From Candidatus Aminicenantota bacterium (lineage in GTDB: Bacteria > Acidobacteriota > Aminicenantia > Aminicenantales > UBA8522): DNA of 64,000 bases. Of this stretch, positions 7,584-16,363 are shown piece by piece. Position 1 is the first letter of the stretch. Every line of letters begins with the position of its first letter. The notes below the pieces were generated by a model. The model had not been told where the DNA came from and made no database searches. It saw only the letters and a list, made by a program, of their open reading frames with translations. A program made the translations under genes and the position numbers. The stretch is from positions 1-64,000 of the forward strand of contig JAFNEO010000024.1 in the NCBI GenBank assembly GCA_017886205.1, given 5' to 3'.

Positions 7584-10382
7584 ATGAAACTCAAAGTCAC
7601 CGTTTGCTTGGGGCTTCTCCTGTGCCTTTTGGCGCCTCTGGCCTTCACACAATCCAAAGAGACGGGCGCGATTGTCGGCAGTGTGAGAGATGAAGAAGGC
7701 ACAGCTCTGCCCGGAGTGACGGTCACGATCACGAGTGCAAACCTTATGGGCACCAGGACTTCTATCACCAACCCCCAGGGGGAATACCGTTTCCCCGCAC
7801 TTCCTCCCGGAGAATATGTGGTCAAAGCCGATCTCCAGGGATTTGCCACGGTCAGGCAGGAAAATGTGCGGCTGACGACGACGACCCGCCTGACCATCGA
7901 CTTCACTTTGAAGCAGTCGGCTGTCGAGGAACAGGTCACCGTCATCGCCCAATCCCCGACCGTCGACATTAAGTCCACCGAGACCGCTTCGGTGACCTTG
8001 ACCAACGAACTCCTGCGGAATATCCCCAACCTCGGCCAATTTACGTCGTCACTCGTGAACTTGGCTCCTGGAGTCACGCCCGATAACATGGGCGACTCGG
8101 CCTACGGCGCTTCGGATGGGACAGGGATTGGCTATTCGATGGACGGCGTTAATGTGGCGGACCCGGAAGCAGGAACAGCGTGGGTTTTCCTCGACTTCAA
8201 CATCATCGAGGAAGCCAAGGTCATGGGACACGGGCTTCCGGCCGAGTACGGGAACTTCACGGGTGTCATTTTCAACATCGTCACCAAATCCGGAGGGAAC
8301 GAGTTCTCGGGGCACATGGAACTCGACTATCAGGGGAAGAAGAATGACAACCCATCAGGTTTCTGGCAGCAGAACAACAATAAAGACTATCTCACCGATT
8401 TTCCCGATTTCACCAACCCGCTGTACAAGTTAATGGATGCCAACGTTCACCTAGGAGGGCCGATCAAGAAGGACAAGCTCTGGTTCTATCAGGGCTTTCA
8501 GTTTCAGCGTTTCGAGGATTATGTGGCCGGCTTCACCGGAGGCCCGCGCGCCTATAACCAGCCCCGGTCCTTCACCAAAATCACGGCTCAAGTCACTCCA
8601 GCTACAAATCTGATGTTCGGGCTTGAAATTGACACGTACAACGGCGAAAACCGCGGGGCCAGCGCAACAGCATCCCCTGACGCAGTCGTGGGCCAGAAAT
8701 CCCCGGAAGTCGTCGGAAACTTCAGTTTGACGCACATCTTCAGCCCCAAGACCTTCTTCGATGTGAAGGCCGCCTATTTCTGGGGCTACTACTATCTCGA
8801 ACCAAAGACGGGAAGAGATACCTACATGCATTTCGACCTCGACCAGAACATGACGCTGTACAACTCCGGATACTATTATTTGGCGGACCGCACCCGGTTT
8901 CAGACAAACGCCAGCTTGACCCATTACGCCGAGGACTTTATCACCGGGAACCACGACTTCAAGTTCGGCGTCGAGATCGAACGCTCCACCTGCCGGAGCC
9001 GTTTGGGATACACGGGGACGGGCGGGCCGCTCGGAGATCACCTCTACTACGTTGATTATTGGAGTTACAACCAATACTACGGCTATAACACGGGAAACTA
9101 CTTGGCCTACCAGTACGAAGGCTACGATTTCGACGCCCCATATACACGGTTAGAAGGGTTCGCCCAGGACTCCTGGCAGATCACGCCGCGCATCAATATC
9201 AATGCCGGCATCCGGTACAGCCAGAACTGGGGCCAGGCCGAAGGCAAGGGCACTGTTTGGAAATCGCACCGGATCGCTCCAAGGATCGGTTTTACCTTCG
9301 ACATCTTTGGCGACAAGACGACGATCTTCAAGGCCCACTACGGACAGTTCACGGAAGGGATGTTCGCCGCCTATCACGAACGGCTCACGAAGTCCTGGTC
9401 TGACTATATCTCTTATTACTGGGACCTCGCCAACGCGGAATGGGTAGAGTACGACCGGGTCAAACAGAGCTGGCAGGTTCAGGATGGGATCAAACATCCC
9501 TACATGAACCAGTACACGTTCGGCCTGGAAAGGGAGCTTTTCCGGGATGCGTCTTTCTCCGTGAGCTATATCGCCCGGGACTGGAAGAACATCATCGGCA
9601 TCTACGACATTCTGGCCCAGTACGAGCCGGTCTCCTATTATGTTGAGCCTGTCAACAGGACGGACACCCTCTACGATCTTGTGTCCGGAAGCGCCCATTC
9701 ATTCATAATCGAAAACCTCAACGACGGTCCGTACAGAAACGACCAAATGGGAAACGCTTACCGGAAGTACCGCGGGATTGAGTTCCTGTTCAGCAAGCGT
9801 TTCTCGAACAGATGGCAGCTGATGCTATCCTATATCTACTCCAAGACATCCGGCACGATCGACAACGGCCAGGCAGACGACATCGGCTGGGGCGGCCGGA
9901 ACAGCCAGGAAGCGGGCGACCCGAATTTCTGGATCAACGCCGATGGCAACGCCACTTTCGATCCGACGCACATGCTCAAAGCTGCAGGGACGTATATGCT
10001 GCCTTTCGACATCAACTTCAACGTCTCTTTCCGGGCGATCACCGGCACGAGCTGGGCCCAAAGATACAGGACGTCACGCTTCGGACAGGGGAGAATCACT
10101 TATTACACCGAGAAGCGCGGCAGCCGCCACATGGACATGCAGAACATTCTCGACCTTAGGGTTGAGAAGATCTTCACTCTAGGGATGAAATACCGGTTGG
10201 GCCTGATGATCGATTGCTTTAACGTTCTCAATGCCAACACAATCACGAGCTGGGGAACGCGGTACGACTATGATTGGCTTCTCCAAAACGACCCCGATTA
10301 CACGCCTTCCACCCAAGGTCACGACCTCTACGGGATCGTCAACCCGCGGCAGTTCCGTCTCGGGATCCGCGTGATTTTCTAG
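7584..10382 (+). CDS. TonB-dependent outer-membrane receptor with CarboxypepD_reg domain
   Basis: This 932-residue outer-membrane receptor imports a large substrate using TonB energy. A signal peptide (about 1-23) leads into a carboxypeptidase regulatory-like domain (about 26-105, GAIVGSVRDEEGTALPGVTV). A plug domain follows with SMDGVNV and NIVTKSGGNEFSG, motifs typical of the Oar-like receptors abundant in Acidobacteriota. The rest is an aromatic-rich beta-barrel ending in FRLGIRVIF. ATG 7584 is chosen because AAGGAGGG sits four bases upstream and a signal peptide starts there; the track's start at 7416 adds 56 unlikely residues. The substrate is unknown; the neighbouring M14 peptidase makes peptides plausible. 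Confidence 0.88.
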   Translation: MKLKVTVCLGLLLCLLAPLAFTQSKETGAIVGSVRDEEGTALPGVTVTITSANLMGTRTSITNPQGEYRFPALPPGEYVVKADLQGFATVRQENVRLTTTTRLTIDFTLKQSAVEEQVTVIAQSPTVDIKSTETASVTLTNELLRNIPNLGQFTSSLVNLAPGVTPDNMGDSAYGASDGTGIGYSMDGVNVADPEAGTAWVFLDFNIIEEAKVMGHGLPAEYGNFTGVIFNIVTKSGGNEFSGHMELDYQGKKNDNPSGFWQQNNNKDYLTDFPDFTNPLYKLMDANVHLGGPIKKDKLWFYQGFQFQRFEDYVAGFTGGPRAYNQPRSFTKITAQVTPATNLMFGLEIDTYNGENRGASATASPDAVVGQKSPEVVGNFSLTHIFSPKTFFDVKAAYFWGYYYLEPKTGRDTYMHFDLDQNMTLYNSGYYYLADRTRFQTNASLTHYAEDFITGNHDFKFGVEIERSTCRSRLGYTGTGGPLGDHLYYVDYWSYNQYYGYNTGNYLAYQYEGYDFDAPYTRLEGFAQDSWQITPRININAGIRYSQNWGQAEGKGTVWKSHRIAPRIGFTFDIFGDKTTIFKAHYGQFTEGMFAAYHERLTKSWSDYISYYWDLANAEWVEYDRVKQSWQVQDGIKHPYMNQYTFGLERELFRDASFSVSYIARDWKNIIGIYDILAQYEPVSYYVEPVNRTDTLYDLVSGSAHSFIIENLNDGPYRNDQMGNAYRKYRGIEFLFSKRFSNRWQLMLSYIYSKTSGTIDNGQADDIGWGGRNSQEAGDPNFWINADGNATFDPTHMLKAAGTYMLPFDINFNVSFRAITGTSWAQRYRTSRFGQGRITYYTEKRGSRHMDMQNILDLRVEKIFTLGMKYRLGLMIDCFNVLNANTITSWGTRYDYDWLLQNDPDYTPSTQGHDLYGIVNPRQFRLGIRVIF

Positions 10383-10433
10383 TTCTCTGCCGCGAGACGA
10401 ATGGGGCTTGTCCCCATTCAGACCGAAGCTTAC

Positions 10434-10470
10434 GGGTGGCGGGCCTGAGCCCGCCACCCTTTTTTCTTTT
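10434..10470 (+). terminator. Rho-independent terminator after the TonB receptor
   Basis: GGGTGGCGGGC pairs perfectly with GCCCGCCACCC across the tetraloop CTGA and is followed by a run of T. The 11-bp GC-rich stem plus T-tract is a textbook terminator. A smaller ATGGGG/CCCCAT hairpin precedes it at about 10401-10417. Confidence 0.93.
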
Positions 10471-10520
10471 TACCCGTGGCTATATAACGAAAAGCGTGGT
10501 GGAAAAAGGAGGGAAAATAA

Positions 10521-10701
10521 GCGCCCCTTTTCCAAAGGGGGATAATGAAGATGTCAGGCACCAATTGAGTTCCCCTCTTTAGCAAAGAGGGGTCAGGGGA
10601 GATTTTCTATCCTTGTTCTCCATTTCAAATCCCCCCTCGCCCCCCTTTTCCAAAGGGGGGAAGATAAGAGCTCCCTTGTCCAAAGGGGGAAAATAAAGAT
10701 G
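10521..10701. repeat. Cluster of short CCAAAGGGGG palindromic repeats
   Basis: Three related units follow one pattern: a C-run, CTTTTCC or CTTGTCC, AAAGGGGG, then an A/G-rich tail such as GATAATGAAGATG or AAATAAAGATG. They start near 10521, 10639 and 10671. Between the first two lies a separate hairpin, CCCCTCTTT-agc-AAAGAGGGG (10572-10592). The whole 10383-10793 gap holds no credible gene. A similar CCCCCTTG/CAAGGGGG palindrome sits inside the repeat at 31357-31378. Confidence 0.75.
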
Positions 10702-10757
10702 CCAAGTGCCTGCCCTCCCGTAGTTACCACACTAAACGTCATAGAGTCCCACTATAT

Positions 10758-10786
10758 TTGACAAGCGGAGAGGCCCATCATATATA
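10758..10786 (+). promoter_or_regulatory. Promoter of the URO-D / fucosidase cluster
   Basis: TTGACA (10758-10763) and TATATA (10781-10786) have a 17-bp spacer. Transcription would start seven or eight bases later, at or next to the ATG at 10794, which implies a leaderless or nearly leaderless message. No Shine-Dalgarno is present between the -10 box and the ATG. Confidence 0.7.
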
Positions 10787-10793
10787 AAGGGCC

Positions 10794-11858
10794 ATGACCT
10801 CCCGGGAACGGGTGCTCACGGCCTTTGCCCATCGAGAGCCGGACCGGGTTCCCGCCTGGTGCGGGGCTTCACCCGAGTTTCGGGAGCTAGCCCGCCGGCA
10901 TCTCGGTCTCCCCGATGACCAATCGCTCTCGCTCCACCTTGGCGATGATTTCCGTAGGGTGTACGCCCGGTATACGGGTCCTGATTGCCGCGCTCCGGCC
11001 GCTCACCTGACTCACCCCGAAGCGACCTCGCGCACGCCGTTCGGCATCGAGCGGCGGGGGTATGGTTACGGACAGCCGCTGGAACATCCCCTGGCCGGCG
11101 CCCGCACCCCGGCTGAAATCGAGGAATTCCCCTGGCCCGATCCGGGTTGGATGAATGTCTCGGTTCTCCGCGCGGAAGCCGTCGAATGGAACGGCCGCTT
11201 CGCTGTCTTGGGCGGTGACTGGTCACCCTTCTACCACGATGCCATCGACCTCCTCGGCATGGACCGGTTCATGCTCCTCCTCTACGACGCTCCGGACCTC
11301 GTCGACGCCGCCCTCAAGCACATTGTCGACTATTATTGGGAAGTCAGCCGGCGGATTTTCGAAGCCGCCCGCGGCACGATCGACATTTTCTTCATCGGGA
11401 ACGATTTCGGCACCCAGAACGGACCCGTAGTGAGCGAGGGGCTTTTCCGGCGCTTCTTCCTGCCGCACCTGAAGCGGCTGGCGGACCTGGGCCACGATTT
11501 CGGGCTCAAGGTCATGCTCCACTGCTGCGGAGGGTTCGCCCCTCTTATCCCGGCCCTGATCGAGATCGGCCTCGACGCCCTGCAGTCGCTCCAGCCGGAC
11601 GCCCGTAGCATGGAACCCGGCCGCCTCAAGCGCGATTTCGGGGACAGGATCGTACTCAATGGCGGCATCGACACCCATCATGTCCTGATCAAGGGCACGC
11701 CGGACCTCGTTCGGCGGCGGACGCGCGAGACACTTGAGGTTATGAAACCCGGCGGCGGCTATGTCGCCTCACCGAGCCATGACTATCTGCTGCCGGAGAC
11801 TCCCGTAGAAAACGTCCTGGCGATGTATGAGACGATCCGAGAATATGGCCGGTACTGA
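10794..11858 (+). CDS. Uroporphyrinogen decarboxylase (URO-D/MtaA) family protein
   Basis: This 354-residue protein has the URO-D TIM-barrel fold, shared by heme-pathway decarboxylases and corrinoid methyltransferases. It begins MTSRERVLTAFAHREPDR, the usual start of the methyltransferase-like branch. HCC near residue 243 fits the His-x-Cys zinc motif of MtaA-type enzymes. The third ligand cysteine of MtaA, expected near the C-terminus, is replaced by a SPSHDY stretch, so a methyltransferase role is uncertain. The gene is followed by a fucosidase, a mutarotase and a symporter, so it may belong to sugar or aglycone use rather than heme synthesis. The transcript looks leaderless. Confidence 0.82.
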   Translation: MTSRERVLTAFAHREPDRVPAWCGASPEFRELARRHLGLPDDQSLSLHLGDDFRRVYARYTGPDCRAPAAHLTHPEATSRTPFGIERRGYGYGQPLEHPLAGARTPAEIEEFPWPDPGWMNVSVLRAEAVEWNGRFAVLGGDWSPFYHDAIDLLGMDRFMLLLYDAPDLVDAALKHIVDYYWEVSRRIFEAARGTIDIFFIGNDFGTQNGPVVSEGLFRRFFLPHLKRLADLGHDFGLKVMLHCCGGFAPLIPALIEIGLDALQSLQPDARSMEPGRLKRDFGDRIVLNGGIDTHHVLIKGTPDLVRRRTRETLEVMKPGGGYVASPSHDYLLPETPVENVLAMYETIREYGRY

Positions 11859-11947
11859 TGATCAGAAATATGGGGCCGGTTCTGGCGGCCGATAGGCAGT
11901 GGGCAAAGCAGAGAACTGTTGCCAAAATAACATTAGGAGGTCGGGGG

Positions 11948-13384
11948 ATGAAAACCGATAGGTCGATATCTTGTGTTTCTGCGTCCGTCATCGCCGTGGG
12001 ATTTTCTCTTTTTTGGCTCTGGTCTTGCGCACCCGAAAAGCCGGCTGAAAAAACCGCGGCGGCCGGCCCGCCCGCCATCACTCCGCTGCCCGAGGACCGG
12101 GTACGGCTGTCCAACGACCCCCAAAAAACCGAAATCTTCCGGGACGCGGGCCTGGGACTGTTCATCCACTGGGGCCCGAACTCACAAATGGGGACGGAGA
12201 TCTCCTGGCCGCTCAACAACGCTTCCGACGACTACATCAAGAAATATTATGCCTTAGCCGAAACATTCAACCCCATGCTCTTTGACGCTGCCGCCTGGGC
12301 GCGCCTGGCCAAGCTCGCCGGCATAGAATATGTCGTCTTCACATCCAAGCATCATGACGGCTTCTGCATGTTCGACACGGCCTACAGCGACTTCAAGATC
12401 ACCCGGACTCCCTACGGCCGGGACATCGTAGCCCAGATTGCCGAGGCCTTCCGCAAGGAAGGAATCCTGGTGGGCTTTTATTATTCGCCGGGAGACTTCC
12501 GCTACCAGTTTGAGACCGGACGCCGCAGCCAATTCCTGATGGCCCCCGATTTCGAATCGGAGGCTCTGTTCGGCCCGCTCCGGCAATCCTTCGTCGACTA
12601 CGAGTGCGGCCAGGTCGAAGAGCTGCTCACGAAGTATGGCGACGTCTTCATGCTCTGGTTCGACGGCCGGTGCGAGCCGCTCAAGAAGCACGCCTGGCGG
12701 GTGAGGCAGGACGTCTTCATCGGCCGCGGCGAGATCCCGACGCCCGAGCAGGAGATCCCCGGCCGGCCTGACGACCGGGCCTGGGAGAGCTGTATGACGA
12801 CCAGCTGGCAGTGGTCGTACCAACCCAACCCGGACATCCGGACGGCCAAAGAGGTCATCGAGAACCTGGTCCACATCCGGGCGCGAGGCGGGAACATGCT
12901 CCTCAACGTCGGGCCGCGGCCGGACGGACGGATCGCTCCCCCGGACGAGGACCTTCTCCGCGAACTCGGGTTGTGGATGATGCTCTACGGAGAAGCAATC
13001 AAGGAGGTGCGGCCCTGGACCGTGACCAACGAAGGAGACATCTGGCTGACGAGCAGGCGCGGGGAAGAGACGGTGTATGCGTTCGCCGACCTCGAATACG
13101 GGCTGGAAGGGACAAAAGCGCCAGCCGGATGCCGGTTCACTCTGAAATCCGTAAAGATGACCCCGGAGACTCAGGTATCAGTGTTGAGCCAGGCCGGCGG
13201 CTGTGAATGGACGGAAGATGCGAACGGACTTCATATCACCATCTCGCGAGACCACACCATCCAGCTCATCAAGAATCCGCTGCTCAAAGCGGGGCTGGAG
13301 CCGGACGATAAAACCGCGCCCTTGACCTGGGGGCCGGACTGGCCGGTCGCCGTCAGGATCACCAAGGTCAGGCCTGATAGATAG
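11948..13384 (+). CDS. GH29 alpha-L-fucosidase, lipoprotein
   Basis: This 478-residue secreted glycosidase would release L-fucose from glycans. It begins with a lipoprotein signal, and the lipobox ends LWSC near residue 27. The GH29 barrel is shown by GLFIHWGPNS, VFTSKHHDGFCMFDT and MLWFDG, the last carrying the expected nucleophile aspartate. A C-terminal beta domain follows. I chose ATG 11948 because AGGAGG lies seven bases before it and the lipobox falls in frame; the ATG at 11858 overlaps the previous stop but would spoil the signal. The gene lies between the URO-D protein and a mutarotase and is probably cotranscribed with both. Confidence 0.9.
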   Translation: MKTDRSISCVSASVIAVGFSLFWLWSCAPEKPAEKTAAAGPPAITPLPEDRVRLSNDPQKTEIFRDAGLGLFIHWGPNSQMGTEISWPLNNASDDYIKKYYALAETFNPMLFDAAAWARLAKLAGIEYVVFTSKHHDGFCMFDTAYSDFKITRTPYGRDIVAQIAEAFRKEGILVGFYYSPGDFRYQFETGRRSQFLMAPDFESEALFGPLRQSFVDYECGQVEELLTKYGDVFMLWFDGRCEPLKKHAWRVRQDVFIGRGEIPTPEQEIPGRPDDRAWESCMTTSWQWSYQPNPDIRTAKEVIENLVHIRARGGNMLLNVGPRPDGRIAPPDEDLLRELGLWMMLYGEAIKEVRPWTVTNEGDIWLTSRRGEETVYAFADLEYGLEGTKAPAGCRFTLKSVKMTPETQVSVLSQAGGCEWTEDANGLHITISRDHTIQLIKNPLLKAGLEPDDKTAPLTWGPDWPVAVRITKVRPDR

Positions 13385-13393
13385 GAGGTCGAG

Positions 13394-13825
13394 ATGAACA
13401 TGCGAGGGTTCGCCGAGGGTCTTGCGATCGCCGTGATTTTGCTAGGAGCAGCGGTTCTCTTTGCCAAGGTTACGGGGAGGCCATCCGTGGAGCGCTACGG
13501 AATGATCATCGGGCTCAAGCCGGAAAAGATCGCTTTCTACAAAGAGCTCCATGCCGCCACCTGGCCCGGAGTGCTCAAGATGATCAGGGAGTGTAACATC
13601 CGAGACTACTCGATCTACCTCAAGGAGGTCGAGCCCGGAAAGTTCTACCTCTTCTCATATTTCGAGTACACGGGGAACGATTTCGAGGCCGACATGGCCA
13701 AGATGGCCGCCGATCCGACCACGCAGAAATGGTGGAAAGAAACGAACCCCTGCCAATTCCCGATCCCCACCCATGGCCCCAAGGAGTGGTGGAGTCGAAT
13801 GGAGGAAGTTTTTCATGCCGACTGA
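13394..13825 (+). CDS. RhaM-family (L-rhamnose mutarotase-like) protein with membrane anchor
   Basis: This 143-residue protein matches the RhaM/DUF718 mutarotase family over residues 34-140. It keeps the family residues: His in YKELHAATWP, the YSIYL tyrosines and the WW pair. RhaM enzymes interconvert sugar anomers and are usually about 105-residue cytoplasmic proteins. Here an N-terminal hydrophobic stretch of about 20 residues (AEGLAIAVILLGAAVLFAKV) suggests a membrane anchor or signal peptide. AGGAGG lies ahead of the ATG, ten bases after the fucosidase stop. Its place between a fucosidase and a symporter suggests action on L-fucose at the outer face of the membrane, which is inference. 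Confidence 0.85.
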   Translation: MNMRGFAEGLAIAVILLGAAVLFAKVTGRPSVERYGMIIGLKPEKIAFYKELHAATWPGVLKMIRECNIRDYSIYLKEVEPGKFYLFSYFEYTGNDFEADMAKMAADPTTQKWWKETNPCQFPIPTHGPKEWWSRMEEVFHAD

Positions 13826-13866
13826 ACTGGGAGGTGGGCGCGGAAATGAGACGGTCGAAAGAAATG

Positions 13867-13966
13867 GAGATTGCTTCGATCGCTTCACTCTCTCGCAATG
13901 ACATGGCGACACATTATCTGACGGCAGAGGGAGAAGACAAAAGAAAATAGGACCGTCCCCGTTTCT
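13867..13966. repeat. Intergenic repeat block with CTCGCAATGACA and GTCCCCGTTTCT words
   Basis: The gap between the mutarotase and symporter genes holds two known-looking repeat words. The first is GAGATTGCTTC...CTCGCAATGACA (13867-13902), of a kind widely seen as intergenic repeats. The second is GAAAATAGG followed by ACC and GTCCCCGTTTCT (13943-13966). The second is nearly identical over 24 bases to 21648-21671. Confidence 0.7.
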
Positions 13967-13987
13967 TAGGAGCAATCGAGAGGCCGG

Positions 13988-15595
13988 ATGGCGAAGCTGA
14001 GCATGGCCTGGCCGGACATCGCGGTCATCTTCCTGTATCTAGGCGGGATCGTCGGCCTCGGACTCTGGGCCTGGTTCCGCCGCAAAAAGATGGCGACCTC
14101 TGCGTCGGCCTATTTTCTGGCCGGAGGGACGCTGCGCTGGCCGGTGATCGGCCTGGCGCTCTTCTCCACCAATATCTCCACCATCCATCTCGTCAGCCTC
14201 GCCCAGGAAGGCTACGTCAACGGGCTCGCCTACGGGAACTTCGAATGGATGGCCGCCTTTCTCCTTATTGTCCTGTCCTTTTTTTTCGCGCCGTTCTACA
14301 TCCGGTCGCGGGTGGCCACCCTGCCCGATTTCCTGGAGCGCCGCTACAGCCGGGCCTGCCGGGATTGGCTGGCGGTGCTGTCGATCTTCTCGGCCGTGTT
14401 CATCCACATCGGTTTCTCGCTCTACACTGGCGCCGTGGTGCTCAAGGGGCTGTTCGGGATCGACATCAGCCTGAGCATCATCGGCACGGCCACGCTCACC
14501 GGGATCTACACCATCATCGGCGGCCTGCTGGCCGTAGTCATGACGGAATCGGTCCAGACGATCATCCTGATCGGAGGTTCAGCGTGCGTCCTGGCTGCTG
14601 GCCTCAGTTCTGTCGGAGGATGGGGCGGGCTGGCCGCTTCGGTCGATCCGGTCAAGCTCACCATCCTGCGGACCGCCACCGAGACGCCTTCCCTGCCCTG
14701 GTATTCCGTATTCCTGGGCTACCCCATCATCGGGCTCTGGTACTGGTGCGCCGACCAGACCATCGTCCAACGCGTGCTCGGAGCCAAGGATGAGAGGAAT
14801 GCCCGGATCGGCCCCCTCTTCACCGGGTTTATCAAGATACTGCCGGTGTTCCTGTTCGTGCTGCCGGGTCTCATCGCCGACGGCCTGGTCCGCCAGGGAA
14901 AGCTTCCGGCGATCAACGATTCAGCGGACACTTATTCGCTCCTGATCAATCATCTGCTGCCGGTCGGGCTGAAGGGCGTCGTCGCAGCGGCGCTGCTCGC
15001 CGCCCTGATGAGCACCGTCTCCGGAGCGCTGAACTCCATCTCTACACTTTTCAGCCTTGACCTCTACAAGAAGTGGCGGCCGCAGACACCGGACCGCCGG
15101 TTGACCCACATCGGCCGGATCGTAACATTCACCGGGATGGTGCTGGCTATCCTCTGGTCGCCGCTGATCAGCCACTTCCAGAGCATCTTCCAGGGGATTG
15201 TGGCCCTTATCTGTTACATCGCGCCGCCCATCACGGCCGTCTTCGTCTGGGGAGTCTTTTGGAGACGGGCCTCGGCCGCGGGAGCTCTGGCCACACTGTC
15301 GATCGGGTCAGCGCTCGGCCTTACGGTTTTCTTTCTTGATTGGTTCAAGGACCGGACAGGATGGAATGTTCCATCGATGATGGCCACTTTCTATCTGTTC
15401 GTAATCTGCTCGGCCATCCTGGTTGTCGCGTCATACCTGCGGCCTCACCGTCACACCGCGGCGAGTGAAAAGCTTGTTTGGTCAAGCCCGCTGGCGGCTC
15501 TCCGCGGCCGGAGTGAAACCAAAGGACTGGATTACAGAATGCTCGCCTTAATTTTGTTCGTCGCTATGATCGCCCTCTACATCATTTTCGCTTGA
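13988..15595 (+). CDS. Sodium:solute symporter (SSS family)
   Basis: This 535-residue inner-membrane transporter of the SSS/SGLT family has 13-14 hydrophobic segments. AYFLAGGTLRWPVIGLALFSTNIST near residues 38-62 is the conserved TM1-TM2 signature of SGLT-type sugar symporters. YWCADQTIVQRVLGAKD near 250 is also typical of the sugar branch. It would use the Na+ gradient to bring in a sugar. Placement after the fucosidase and mutarotase makes L-fucose the best guess, but specificity cannot be read directly. The start has a GAGAGG-like site ahead of it. The cluster ends here with the inverted repeat at 15600-15677. Confidence 0.9.
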   Translation: MAKLSMAWPDIAVIFLYLGGIVGLGLWAWFRRKKMATSASAYFLAGGTLRWPVIGLALFSTNISTIHLVSLAQEGYVNGLAYGNFEWMAAFLLIVLSFFFAPFYIRSRVATLPDFLERRYSRACRDWLAVLSIFSAVFIHIGFSLYTGAVVLKGLFGIDISLSIIGTATLTGIYTIIGGLLAVVMTESVQTIILIGGSACVLAAGLSSVGGWGGLAASVDPVKLTILRTATETPSLPWYSVFLGYPIIGLWYWCADQTIVQRVLGAKDERNARIGPLFTGFIKILPVFLFVLPGLIADGLVRQGKLPAINDSADTYSLLINHLLPVGLKGVVAAALLAALMSTVSGALNSISTLFSLDLYKKWRPQTPDRRLTHIGRIVTFTGMVLAILWSPLISHFQSIFQGIVALICYIAPPITAVFVWGVFWRRASAAGALATLSIGSALGLTVFFLDWFKDRTGWNVPSMMATFYLFVICSAILVVASYLRPHRHTAASEKLVWSSPLAALRGRSETKGLDYRMLALILFVAMIALYIIFA

Positions 15596-15599
15596 TCTT

Positions 15600-15677
15600 G
15601 AATTCAGTGCCAGGCATGTAATTACTTTAATTAGGACTTAATCCAATTTCGGTAATTATATGCCTGGCACCGAATTC
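15600..15677. repeat. Long inverted repeat with GTGCCAGGCA arms
   Basis: Arms of 26 bp (15600-15625 and 15652-15677) match at 24 positions. They read GAATTC-n-GTGCCAGGCA-nn-TAATTAC, around a 26-bp AT-rich loop. It begins five bases after the symporter stop, so a transcript would form a stable hairpin. There is no T-tract. The GTGCCAGGCA word is typical of REP-like palindromes, so this may be a mobile REP-type element serving as a transcript end. Confidence 0.85.
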
Positions 15678-15943
15678 ATGTGAAAAGCATTCCACGTTGA
15701 TGGTCAATCTTATATCGGATTGGTGGCTTCGCAGTCTCCACGGCGATCCCCGGTTCGAAGACCTGAAGAAAAAAGTGGGTTTTCCTGATGTCCCCACATC
15801 GGGGAAACGATAGCCCCGATTCCGGCTGACCAGCTCTCCGCTTCCTTGATATTCTCTCCCCAGCAAGAAGTGGTCGCAGCAGGAGAGAATATGGCCGCCT
15901 TGGTTGCCGCCGAAGGAATGAGGGATTGAAAAAGATCTTCTGT
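15678..15943. other. Non-coding gap before the PIN toxin gene
   Basis: No ORF with family support is seen. An imperfect stem, ATATTCTCTCC (15849-15859) with GGAGAGAATAT (15882-15892), lies about 50 bp past the stop of the minus-strand toxin gene and could end its transcript, although there is no clear T-tract. Confidence 0.5.
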
Positions 15944-16363
15944 TTAATCCGTCAATATCAACACGTTTGTGGATTCGGCCGCCTTTCTCAGATTTTTGTC
16001 CAACGTCGCCAACGGCAGTCCTTTTCTCATGGCCAGATCCAAGTACGAAGCATCATAGCTCGAAAGGTTATGGGCCCGCGCCAATCCGAGGAGGTCCTTC
16101 ATCGCTTTTTCGGGGTTTTCGTATTCGACGAATATGGGAAGCTGAGACAACAGGCTGATAAAACGAACACTATCCGCCTCACTGATACATTTCTTGCGCT
16201 CCGCCGCAAGCAGCACATTCACCACCTCGAGCGACCAGACAGGTGGAACATAAGCAACGGCTTCTGTGAGCCTCTCCAGGATAGAATCGGCATAGCGGTT
16301 GGCTTGATCTTTGAAGCACCAGGACATGACGACCGAGTTATCGACGACAAAACCATTTTCCAT
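15944..16363 (-). CDS. PIN-domain ribonuclease toxin (VapC-like)
   Basis: This 139-residue PIN-domain protein probably cleaves RNA when freed from its antitoxin. Acidic residues expected at the metal site are visible: D8 in FVVDNS, E46 in WSLEVVN, D104 in SSYDASYLDLA and D122 in ATLDKNL. The length is typical of VapC toxins. It starts directly after the antitoxin stop (TGA-ATG) on the minus strand, so the pair is cotranscribed. The conserved YDAxYL block places it in the common MNT/VapC-type PIN group. RNA target unknown. Confidence 0.9.
   Translation of the reverse strand: MENGFVVDNSVVMSWCFKDQANRYADSILERLTEAVAYVPPVWSLEVVNVLLAAERKKCISEADSVRFISLLSQLPIFVEYENPEKAMKDLLGLARAHNLSSYDASYLDLAMRKGLPLATLDKNLRKAAESTNVLILTD

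Noticed and set aside
10521-10701. Possible CRISPR-like array of short palindromes
   Set aside because: Units are diverged, unevenly spaced and lack unique spacers of constant length; no cas genes are near.
15627-15866. 79-aa minus-strand ORF after the symporter
   Set aside because: It overlaps the inverted repeat and has no ribosome site or protein-like composition.
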